NCBI GenBank assembly: GCA_016098155.1
Contig: JAAAJB010000158.1
Coordinates: forward strand, 1 to 59,350
Direction: 5' to 3'
Length of the DNA: 59,350 nt
From: Actinomortierella ambigua
Lineage: Eukaryota; Mortierellomycota; Mortierellomycetes; Mortierellales; Mortierellaceae
Made by a program: the position numbers and the translations under genes
Shown here: in pieces, positions 34,297-43,470 of the stretch
Position numbering within the stretch: position 1 is the first letter of the stretch
How the letters are laid out: each line of letters begins with the position of its first letter
The notes under the pieces: generated by a model
Seen by the model: the letters and a program-made list of their open reading frames with translations, nothing else
Database searches by the model: none
Told to the model about the DNA's origin: nothing

Positions 34297-36339
34297 AGCT
34301 TGAATAGCCTCAGAATTCCCATACCCTGCTTTTGAGATCGGTCACACTATGTTTACGGTGGGTGACGGAAGCAGATTGACACATCGCTTGCATACAGATC
34401 TCCTAAAGGGATGGCGCCACATGGCATTGGAGCGTCCAAAAACAAAGCAGATTGGTGAGGTGTTTTCCTCAGGTTCTGTTGCTGCTTCCAAAACTACATG
34501 TGTATGGAAGGCACAATTTTTTGGAGACAGATTTGTGTACTCACTCATCTCGAAAGGGGGGACCCCTTCAACTGTTCAGTATACATTGCAGGGCTATCTC
34601 GCCGGGAAAGAGAGTTAGCTGATGATGCAGTGCGCCAGGCACGCCAACCACGCTGTTCAAAAAGAAAAGAAAGCAGTTGCCACTACAACTATTGATAGGC
34701 TAGCCTCGAAAAACGTGTGATATGGTGAGAAAGGATCAAAGCCTTCTTGTGCATCCGTGACAGAAGACAGTCATGGAGTGCTGAGCCCTCCCAATCGGCG
34801 TTACATTCCTTTTCTATTCAATGGCGTTAGTGGGAAGATGGAGGGGAGGGGTTTTCAGCATTTTGTTACACCTAGGGCAGGGTGTAAACAGCGGAGTTTG
34901 GTCGCTCACTCGAGTTGGTTCGTCCCCTCAGCGATCTAGACTAAACACTTGTCGCTACCACACCACCAGCAGTGTGTTGAGACTGAGAATCGATAACACA
35001 TAAACTATTGGGACGGTGATGAGATGACAACAGCTGCCTGAGATCCCCTCCTCGCACCCCTCTTTCAATCAAATCTCTCGTTGAGAGAATGGAGTGTGAT
35101 CTTCGCCAGGTTCGTGAGGCGAGCTGCAATGTTTTAGATCATTGGATTCCTCGTTTTCGGGTATCCAAGCTCAGAAAATCCGTGCTTTGTTGTCAAACAG
35201 CGAGAGCCTTGGTAATATCACTGGTGAGAGAGCTACCTAATAAGTTAAAGCATTCAGGAGAGTCATAAAGTGGGTATTATATTATCCTATCGGCATTGGG
35301 GCGACAATGGTCTCTTACCTTTGCTGTCTCACGTGGTCATTCTGCATGCAAAACCATGCACCAGGGTGGATGGTGGGTGGCGCGCGTGAATGGCCTAACC
35401 AAAATAAGTCCATTAACTTTCGGCATCGGGGCTTCCAGTTTTTGAAGGTGGTGATTGCACTCTATCGCGTCCATCCTTAGTGGACCTGGCAAGCTCTTGC
35501 ACAAGTTTGTTGTTAGAGTTTGATCCCTTGCCCACTTTTGTGGGAACCTGTCGGTCATTCAAAGATCAATTTTTGCTCACCCCCTCGTGTATGAGCGCGC
35601 TTCTGCCTTCCCCACCCCCACTCCCATACTTCTCCCCACAAAAGTGATGTCTAAAGTGAGGCCACATAGATGTATACCTTACTTTTATACACCTATGCAC
35701 TTGCCCGTGGCCCGACGTCAGTCCTGGTTGGACATACCGCGGCCTCGTATGTGGAACAGCCGGTTCCCGCCATGGTGACACCAGATTACATGAACTCGGA
35801 AATGGCTAATTGGTACCAAACTGCATGGAAGGTCGTGTGAGATACAGTGGATCGGGTGTCAGACAAGCGAGGATCGTGCAGGACTTTTAGACGACTCTCC
35901 TGCCAGCCCGTTGGCCGAAACTCGTTCGAAGCGGCATTTGAATGGTATGTGATTCTGCATGCAAAACGCCCACTTTCCTGAGCCCGTACCTATCCGATGA
36001 ACGCCTCCCTCCCCTTCCCCATCTCCGCTGGTTTATGTTGCCCTTGCCAGTTGAAGCCATTCGTTTCCCGCTGTGACAGGGCCAAACAAAGGCTGTGAGT
36101 GGACATAGTTCATAGAGTACATAAAAGAGTACAGAGTTTGACGGCGGATCATGCCATGCAGCTCAATGAGTGCACTCTAGTTGTCGCTAAAGGCAATCCA
36201 TACGCATCCAAAAGGAGCACAATCTTGAGCGACCATGGTTTCCACTTTCTCGACCTTGGTCTTTTCTATCTCTCATTCTCCGTTTAGCAAAAGATAGATG
36301 AGCTTATTAGCACGCCTTACGAGGGTCACTCCTTACGCA
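34231..36339. other. Gene-poor region, no supported gene
   Basis: Contains a poly-T run of nearly 30 at 34268-34297 and short unrelated frames. No domain is recognised on either strand. Confidence 0.5.
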
Positions 36340-36990
36340 CGCTGTTGCGGTGAGATGCAATTGTAGTCAGTGAAGAATACCGAGTGAAGAATACCGAGTG
36401 AATTGAAAAAATCAATACACAGATCGTCGCAATGGAACGTTCCAACACAAAAGAGGGAAAACAGGACGGCGATTAATAGCCCTGTACTTTGTTTATCTTT
36501 CTCATTCCAAGAAAGAAAGGAATGATCTAGAGATGCTTCTACGCGGAACGTGCATCCTCTAGAGCGCCTTTTCTCATCCTTCGCAGAGATCATGATGCGA
36601 ATCCCGGGAGCAAGGTCACTCGTAGCCACTACCTTGGCATGTTCATGGGCAAACTGTTTTCCCCACGTAGGTGCGGCAAGCGATGATCAGCAAATGAATG
36701 TCCTTTCGTAAAGATCCCTCTTTCAAACTCTTTTCCATCGCTCTAATATCGGGTCCACTACCGCTGGCGTGTGGGCCTGTTCAACCTTAAGAGCGCTGTC
36801 ACTTTCAATGTCTCTCCAAAGTACCCATGTCTTGGACCCAACATGGCTCCCTTGCAGCGATAGGCCAAGCCCGAGTCGTTTGCGGATGTCCGTAGCAGTG
36901 GGCTCGAGTGACATCCAACGAGCGTCTCTCAGGTATGGCTTGTTACTAGTGTGCGGTGGTACTGGTACCAGGACTGAAGAACCCTCCTAA
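36340..36990 (-). pseudogene. Unassigned decayed reading frame
   Basis: One minus-strand frame from about 36986 to 36340 is coding-like. It reads TSNKPYLRDARWMSLEPTAT, then GSHVGSKTWVLWRDIESDSA and VVDPILERWKRV, then a stop, KRDLYERTFIC, another stop, and continues in the same frame with APTWGKQFAHEHAKVVATSD and RSRGCTFRVEASLDHSFL. Two in-frame stops within some 200 codons and good composition on both sides suggest a dead gene or element ORF. The 5' edge abuts an ATTAG that could be an acceptor. I do not recognise the family. A short tandem duplication (GAATACCGAGTGAA) lies in its tail at about 36375-36405. Confidence 0.35.
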
Positions 36991-37295
36991 TATAGACGCT
37001 GTGACTTGCCCACTGCGTCAGTCCTTAAAATTTCTATGTTATAGGACAGAGAAGGGAGGCCACGAGAGAAGGATAAAAGGGCATGGGTGTAAAGAAGAAG
37101 AGGATGGTGTGTTTCAAAGCCAGTTACGTATAGGAGGATTCTCGTTGTAATATATTCTATTACATTTGTTTCTGTACTCACTTACTCTAATGGTGTATGT
37201 GTAGCCGTGTTCCATTCCTGGTGCTTTTGGTATGGGCATGAGTACCGAGTTTTTTACATACAAGGATTCCCTGAAGGTTACTAGCGTGCGCAGTC

Positions 37296-37482
37296 AGTAG
37301 ATCCATATTCTCGCGTGTATCGCATGGCCCCAGTGGCGAGAAAGTACTTCAGTATCCAAGCGACATCGACGGAAGCGGAAAGACTATTTAGCAATGCAGG
37401 ACAAGTCCTCTCGGCACGCAAATCAAACCTTGCAACTCACAACGCTCGCAATACTATTTTTCACATAGCTTTAACAACCTAG
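37296..37482 (+). pseudogene. hAT transposase C-terminal dimerisation fragment
   Basis: The plus strand reads PYSRVYRMAPVARKYFSIQA followed by TSTEAERLFSNAGQVLSARK and SNLATHNARNTIFHIALTT, ending in TAG. This is the hAT C-terminal dimerisation domain: the ARKYFSI-ATST-ERLFS-AG-V core is diagnostic. Only about 62 codons remain. The frame is closed upstream by a TAG, and no DDE core, BED finger or terminal repeats are visible nearby. It is a dead fragment of a hAT DNA transposon. Confidence 0.85.
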
Positions 37483-38056
37483 AACGTCTCTTGTTCAAGA
37501 GGACAAAGATACATGGTTCACTTTCAGTTTGTCTGTAGTTCTCAGCTCCAATTATTCGCCCTTATCAAATAATGGGATATTGCCGCAATGTAGTTTACTG
37601 CGACCAGGGAGAATGGGGAGGGGATGGAGGTGTCCAGCTTTTGATAGCTGGACAGAGGCTAATTATACGCTGACTTTCTCCAAAGGACTTAGCACGATCT
37701 TGAAGACCTCATAGTCAGTCACTGTGAAGGTCCTTCTAGGCCAGGATCTGACGTCCATTATAACATGACTAGGTCATGTATTGGCTTACGAGCGAGTAGC
37801 AAACTTGGTATGTGTGTTTAATATGGTAAAAAGGTGGAAGATGGCTATGGGTACTGAAGACACATGTTACTGAGAGGTGGAAAAGAGTTCTATATAATAA
37901 TAGAGGTCCCCAGAACCGGAAAGTTCGTCGAGGGATGGCTCTGGCAAGAGTCATCGATAAGGCCAGCAAACCGAGTGCCAAGGTATGACCTAGGAAGTAT
38001 ATGCGCGTAAGGGACGCGACAACACGCGTGGCGCGTGTCGTGCCTAGTGAACCGAC

Positions 38057-39062
38057 CTATCCATCGGTAACATCCATGAACTGTTTGTGGGAGAGGCTCA
38101 CCACAAAGTCGGTTCTAGCGGCGTCTTGTGTCTTTACATGACTGCTCTCATCCATGCAACCCGGTCGATCATCGTTGCCATCGCTGCTGACTTTGTCGCT
38201 ATCGTTGTTGGAAGCAACCTCTCTGTTTGTCTCGTCTGAATCAACTTTGACCGACAGTCTATCTAGCCACTCAGGAAATGGAGAAGCGCGCAGTCAATAG
38301 GATCATTTCCATTCTGCTGGTGAGCACATCGGACAACCGCCGACCACACCCAGAGCTCGTTGGCAATGATAGTATCCAATGAAAGCACTCTGAGCAAGAT
38401 ATCGCTATCCAATCTCAACCAATCGTCCGTATCCTACAACTTCTCTGCCCAGTTGCAAAAGAAATTAATCGCTCCTGTCCAGAAGTTCTTCAGGTCATTT
38501 CGATCGGCAAGTAAAAGTAGGTCGTAGACTGTCTCCATTCCAACTGCTTGACAGCCATAGTATTCGTACGCTGCTACCAGTTGAGTCAACTGGAGCTCCC
38601 TCGCGGCATCGACGACAGGGATGAGGGCGTTCATCTTCATCTCGATCTTGCCGGTGTACATGTATCGCAAGGGAAGATCAAATGCGGAAGGTTCGATATT
38701 TGGCTTGCGGAAGGCCTCCTCGGCTGCCTCTTTCCAAGACTGCCTCAAGGCTAAACGAAAATATGGCGATCTTGAAGCAAGGATCAAAGAATGGCCGTGC
38801 CGCACTTCCTAATCTTTCTCTAGGAAATGTCGAAGAGCGCATTTTCAGGGAGAATGGGAAACGCAGAGAAAGAGAAAGAATTCAGGTTTACACTGTAATA
38901 TAGCCTCCTGGAGCCCCGAGCTAGATTGATGGTCAAACAAAAAAGACGGGCCTGAACATAATCAAGGCCAATTCCTATGAGAAACTTTACGTAGCTTGTG
39001 GTCTCATCATTAACAAGATGACCGAACTCCTCTGTGAGTTTGTCAACGAGTGAGATCAACAT
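38057..39062 (-). pseudogene. BTB/POZ-BACK protein, broken by one stop and one frameshift
   Basis: Exon 1 39062-38892 starts MLISLVDKLTEEFGHLVNDE, then an 83-bp intron, then exon 2 from 38808. The BTB fold reads HGHSLILASRSPYFRLALRQ, then PLRYMYTGKIEMKMNALIPV and AARELQLTQLVAAYEYYGCQ. The frame hits a TAG at 38434-38436 but continues in the same frame with WLRLDSDILLRVLSLDTIIA and NELWVWSAVVRCAHQQNG, a BACK domain. Near 38270 a single-base frameshift moves coding to another frame (EWLDRLSVKVDSDETNREV), ending at 38057. BTB-BACK proteins are usually substrate adaptors of CUL3 ubiquitin ligases. The two lesions make this copy non-functional unless the assembly is wrong at both sites. Confidence 0.72.
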
Positions 39063-39744
39063 TGTAGCTAAGAAAGGAAGAGATGGAAATGTGGGAAAGA
39101 TGAGAGTGAAGAGAGCGTATTGGAAAAACAGAAAAGAAAAATCCTGTTTATTTATTAAACTATAAAGATAGCAATGCTCTCCCACCATGGAATGTCACGA
39201 TGTACTATGGTGTTGCTATCACCGATTGCCTTTTCTCCTTCCCCCATATGCATCTCATCCCTTTCTTGCTCAGAACTCACAAAATCCTCCCCTATTATAC
39301 GCCTCATGCCAGACCCTTTCGCTTTTTTTTTTTTTTTTTTCGCCAGCGCATCTTGATCGAGCAATGGGAGCAATGGGAGCAATGGAGCTATGGATGTGGT
39401 GTATACACAGCCATAACTCAGCGCCGAAAGACCCGATAAGTCTCGTAGTCGGTCGCTGCAAACTTGGAAGGAAGCCAGTGTGAACCCAAGTCATACGTGC
39501 ATTCACCTATGCTCGAGTTTTGACCATCCTATATTCCTATATGGGTAAATAAACAACCACAGTAAGCCGAAATAGTTCATCAGCGAGAGACGCTTATTTC
39601 TAAAAACTCAAAAACTTTCTTCAGATGGAACATTTGACATGAATTTTTTTTACTCACTCTAAAAGTCGCAAAGTCATATCCATGCCGAAAACCAGGCCCG
39701 AAGAGGGGTCATTGTACATACTGATAGGGGTGTAAGCAAACGAT
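39063..39744. other. Intergenic between BTB-BACK relic and Fanzor relic
   Basis: Contains a T run at 39324-39341 and short frames only. It would hold the 5' end of an intact composite element if the Fanzor and Crypton relics belong together. Confidence 0.4.
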
Positions 39745-40870
39745 AGCAAAAGAAGGCTGGGGTTAAGACTGCAATCAACTTTCCGTCGCTGTCAGAAATC
39801 AAAGAGCATGTCAGCACCCTTCGATGCCCGTCCGCCAGAGCATATGATGAGGATGGCTATGTTCTCCGCGGCTATATCAAGACTAATGGTCACCGCCCCC
39901 AGTTTTTGGCCTTCAAGCTACGCGTGCTTCGGCTACCTTACAGAAGTGCATAATGTCGCCAAGAAGGAGCAGGACCTGATCGATCTGTGGGATCTTCGGC
40001 AAAACCAGGCGGATCAAATAAATTACCTCGGGATAGATCTTGGTCAAACATGTATCGCCGGTGCGTGCGCCTTGCTGCCGCCCGGGAAAGAGCCTAGTCT
40101 CGGAAGAGAAAGGCATGCCGCAGGAGAAGGAAGCGAGGGAGTTGTAAAAAGAAGCAAGGATCTACAAAGAAGAGGCAGAAGAAGAAGAAGGTATGCAACA
40201 ACAGCAGCAACAAGCCGGTAGTCTACAGGCAGGCGAACGCTTTGTGAACCTGGTTGCCAAATAGAGGACGGTCTATCAGCCCACGCTCCAACATAGATGA
40301 TGACAGGAGATGCAGAAGAATGAGATGTTTAACGAGTCGACAATATTTACAGGACTCAGATAGCCAGTAAACACAGCTATTGTCCATCGGCGAGACCGAG
40401 TCTTTTCTTCCACCGCAACACCTACAGTCAGCCCTAGACGACCTGTACAATGGCGGTGGCCACCGTTTGAAGAAGCACAAGTGGGATAAAAAAGAGCACG
40501 AATGGCTGAGTTCAGGCGTATCGTAGACAGTCTGTTGCAGATAGTTGGCGGATCGATCGGAGCCAAGGCAGATGAGGGCAACAGGATGATCGTCGGGATC
40601 GGACTAGATAACGTTCTCAAGCACAAGCGGGTTATCGCCATTGGATGGCACTTTTCAGCCAGTTGGATCGCTCGCTGGAGTACATTGTTGTCGGGGTGAA
40701 CGAGTGCTAACTCTCTAAGAAGTGTCCCCGCTGCACGGGCTTTGTCGTCCGCACCGAAAGCTTCCATCGCTTGCTTTGTGAACCTACCAAAAGTATATGC
40801 GTTGCAATGCGATGGCGAGACACAATTTTTGCAACGTAGGTTTGATGGCCCAGTCACATGATTGAGGTCT
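39745..40870 (+). pseudogene. Fanzor (TnpB-like RNA-guided nuclease) relic
   Basis: Decayed ORF in several frames. In order: SLSEIKEHVSTLRCPSARAY, DEDGYVLRGYIKTNGHRPQF, a stop/shift at about 39950, YLTEVHNVAKKEQDLIDLW, GIDLGQTCIAGACALLPPGK (RuvC-I Asp at 40036-40038), RFVNLVAK-stop-RTVYQPTL at 40235-40290, SALDDLYNGGGHRLKKHKWD, LLQIVGGSIGAKADEGNRMI, EYIVVGVNEC-stop-LSKKCPRC (zinc-finger start at 40711-40734), then RWRD at 40813-40821 and ARHNFCNV in a shifted frame. This gives the Fanzor/TnpB order D - about 225 residues - [T/S]SxxC zinc finger - RD. Fanzors are eukaryotic TnpB relatives that cut DNA with an omega-type guide RNA and are carried by transposons. At least five stops or frameshifts show it is dead. 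Confidence 0.82.
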
Positions 40871-40947
40871 CAGAGACGCCATTTATCTTGTCCAGGGGTG
40901 AATCACACCTTAATTCATTTTCTCCCGCGAGACCCATTTCCAAGTCT

Positions 40948-43470
40948 ATGAAAAGAACCCGCTCAAAGGGCCATGCTGCTCAACCACCTGCTTCACGTAC
41001 TCGAGCACAAACTAAGGCTATCGGACCAGACCCCAGTTAGCGACTCGCCATTCAACAGCCGACAAGGACCTCGCAAAGTAGTCGAAGAAGGGCCACAACG
41101 CATTTACAATTGCCCCCATTGACCAGGATTATGCACCATCCAGAGAATGAGGCTGCAATTTCGCTTCTTTCGCTGTCATCCACGCCAACGCAATCATCTA
41201 GTCCTTCGTTACAATCTACGCCTTTGCTACCATTCGCGCTTTTGCCGTTGTTACAGGCGAGAGCGAAGTCCGTCATCGTCTACACCAGTGGCCATCGTGA
41301 CTACCACCGCCTCTCTGGGTGATACTGACCGGTGTCGGCCGCATGTAATGGCAGGAAAAGACGAGGCTACCATCGCAGGGACCAACCCTGACTTCAGCGA
41401 AGCACCCCTCAACTTGATCTTCGCTGTCAAGTACGACACAAAGCAGTATATTCAACTTCCCCAGGACGCGTGGGGGAATAACGAAAAACTACTTTGTTGT
41501 TGGCCATGCGGAACCACTTTGGGCTGGCAACCCGGCATAGCGCGATGCTCCGCGACGAGGACCTCTGGAATGCTTTATTGGGTGATATCCTGATGCCTCT
41601 TGTTCGCAACAAACCCGGTGGGTCACAGATCGTCCATGCTATGGCCTTTGTAGTGAATCAAGGCAAGACCAACAAAGACGGAGACATACAGTACGGTGTG
41701 GCGCTGCGCCATATCGATGTTCGTCGGTGCAGCACTGGTGCGCTAGCATTTTATCTGCTTGAGCAATGGCGTGTAAGTACCCTTCCCCTTCGCTACGTGA
41801 TATCAACAGGGGCAATAGAGGTAACCGCACTTACCTCTTCTTGATATCATCACCAACTTTAGGATCCACATGACGTGCCAGACTTCATGGACAGAGACTT
41901 CGGCAGACTTGCCCAGATACACTCAGGTCCTGACCCATCACAGTCGATCCTCCAGCAGCTGTCCCACGATACCGATTAAGTGCTACATAATCAATCTCAG
42001 CAATGTTACTCACGGAGGGCGGCACAGCGGTGCATTAGAAGCGCTGAAGGTGGGCGTCCCGGCGCATCACGTCCAAATTGCTGGACATTGGTCGGCGGGG
42101 TCTGGGCGCATGCACCTATCGATACTGCCTTTGCACTTGCAGGATTCATGAAATATCCATTTCATCTCCAGCGAGGTGAAGCCCACCCTAGCAACGAGCT
42201 TCAGATGGAAATCTTTCCATTCGTCAGGACGGCGCTCTTCAATGACGGCTCGGTCGAACCTCGCGAGTGGGTCCGCGCCTGCAAAGATGTCATGGAGGAG
42301 AAGATTCACGAGCTCAACGATGACCCGCCATTGAGGGACTTGATAGCTGCTACCCGAAACGAGGATAGCACGAACCGACTCACCCAGCAGCAGCAATTCC
42401 TGCTGATGCTCGTTCGCGTGAGGCGTGTAATCTTGCAGGATGCCGCCGAGTATTTATGTCGCTTTGATCGTTTGGACCACCCGATGTTGCTCCAGCCCAT
42501 GTTCCACTCGCCTGCTTTCAAGGAGTTTCAAGAAGAGGTGCGCGTGTGCCTGAGCACACCAGAGCCATTGGAGATCCAGCCGTGGCCACTGGAAGCGAGC
42601 CAATCAAACAAGAAGAGCGCGGCGTGTGTCAACCTAGGACGAGAGGGTCAGCAATATCAGAATGTGGTCTTGAAAAAGGTTCAGGAGGTCGAGCAGGAAA
42701 TGGAGCAATATCAACAGGCTATAAAGCAGATACTTGAGCAAGAGTCATGGCGAAACAGGTAAGAGATGCACCTAGCAATGGAGCCCTTAATCGGACAGGC
42801 CCAGCACCTTAATAACATCACGACGGTCCTCAAAGAGCCCTTCTCCTATTGCTGACTGAATCGCCAAGGCCAGACCCTTCATTTGCACTTGTTGCTGACG
42901 AGACGTTGGAGGCTGCTCATGTACTCACCTCCCTGAGGCCACGGCCTGCTCCAAATGAATCCGATCCCCACATGTCAGACGCTCGACGGCGTATAATGCA
43001 TGAGCTCTCTGCACCCGTTCAACCGTTCGCAATAGCTGGGTTAGTACCAATCGCAAACCCCCTTTCTCACCCGCGCAATCCCAGCAACAGCTACCTCAAC
43101 CTGCACAGGCTGCACAGGCATTGCAACCACCGCAATCACCGGCCAAGATACTACTGAGGCAGCGCATTCGACGGATCACAGCAGGTAGAGTCACGGTGGA
43201 GGACGTCTGGAGGGAGCACTATACTCATGGCAGAGTATGGCCAAGAGGCGAAGAGAGAAAAGACGCTGCGCAACAGGGCGGTCATTGTGAAGGAGGTCAA
43301 AAGCATGGTAGGCGAAGACCGCGTGGATAATGCAGAAGCAGTACAGGTTGCTATTCAGCAGCTTCAAAGGATCATTGACAAAGGAGGTAAAGTGCGTAGT
43401 GTCAACGAGTTCGTGAGTTACTTGAGAAAGCGCAAGAGGGAAGCTCTGCATCCCGCAGCTGCAATAAACT
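40948..43470 (+). pseudogene. Crypton tyrosine recombinase relic with GCR1-type C-terminal domain
   Basis: Starts near MKRTRSKGHAAQPPASRTRA (40948). Coding segments: FAVKYDTKQYIQLPQDAWG; after a frameshift at about 41490, RNHFGLATRHSAMLRDEDLW and QGKTNKDGDIQYGVALRHID; an apparent intron 41774-41862; DPHDVPDFMDRDFGRLAQIH; frameshift; THGGRHSGALEALKVGVPAH with the recombinase H-x-x-R at 42011-42022 and AGHW nearby; frameshift; AGFMKYPFHLQRGEAHPSNE and LQMEIFPFVRTALFNDGS; a coiled coil ending at 42762; a Gln/Pro linker; and a GCR1_C-like domain, RRITAGRVTVEDVWREHY then VNEFVSYLRKRKREALH. The order matches fungal Cryptons (Ndc10-type core). The nucleophile Tyr expected after the GHW box is not seen (MHLSILP there). 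Non-functional. Confidence 0.8.

Larger units (their letters stand above)
39745..43470 (+). mobile_element. Putative composite Crypton element carrying Fanzor (decayed)
   Basis: The Fanzor relic ends about 80 bp before the first Crypton codons and both read on the same strand. Cryptons move by a tyrosine recombinase and leave no long terminal repeats, so element ends cannot be set by eye. Same-strand tight spacing and similar decay suggest one insertion, but two adjacent independent insertions are possible. The second Crypton fragment at 851-2205 shows no Fanzor next to it, though its flanks are truncated. Confidence 0.5.

Noticed and set aside
34268..34297. Long poly-T run as the tail of a LINE/SINE insertion
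   Set aside because: No target-site duplication or element body could be found next to it; similar runs occur inside introns of this window.
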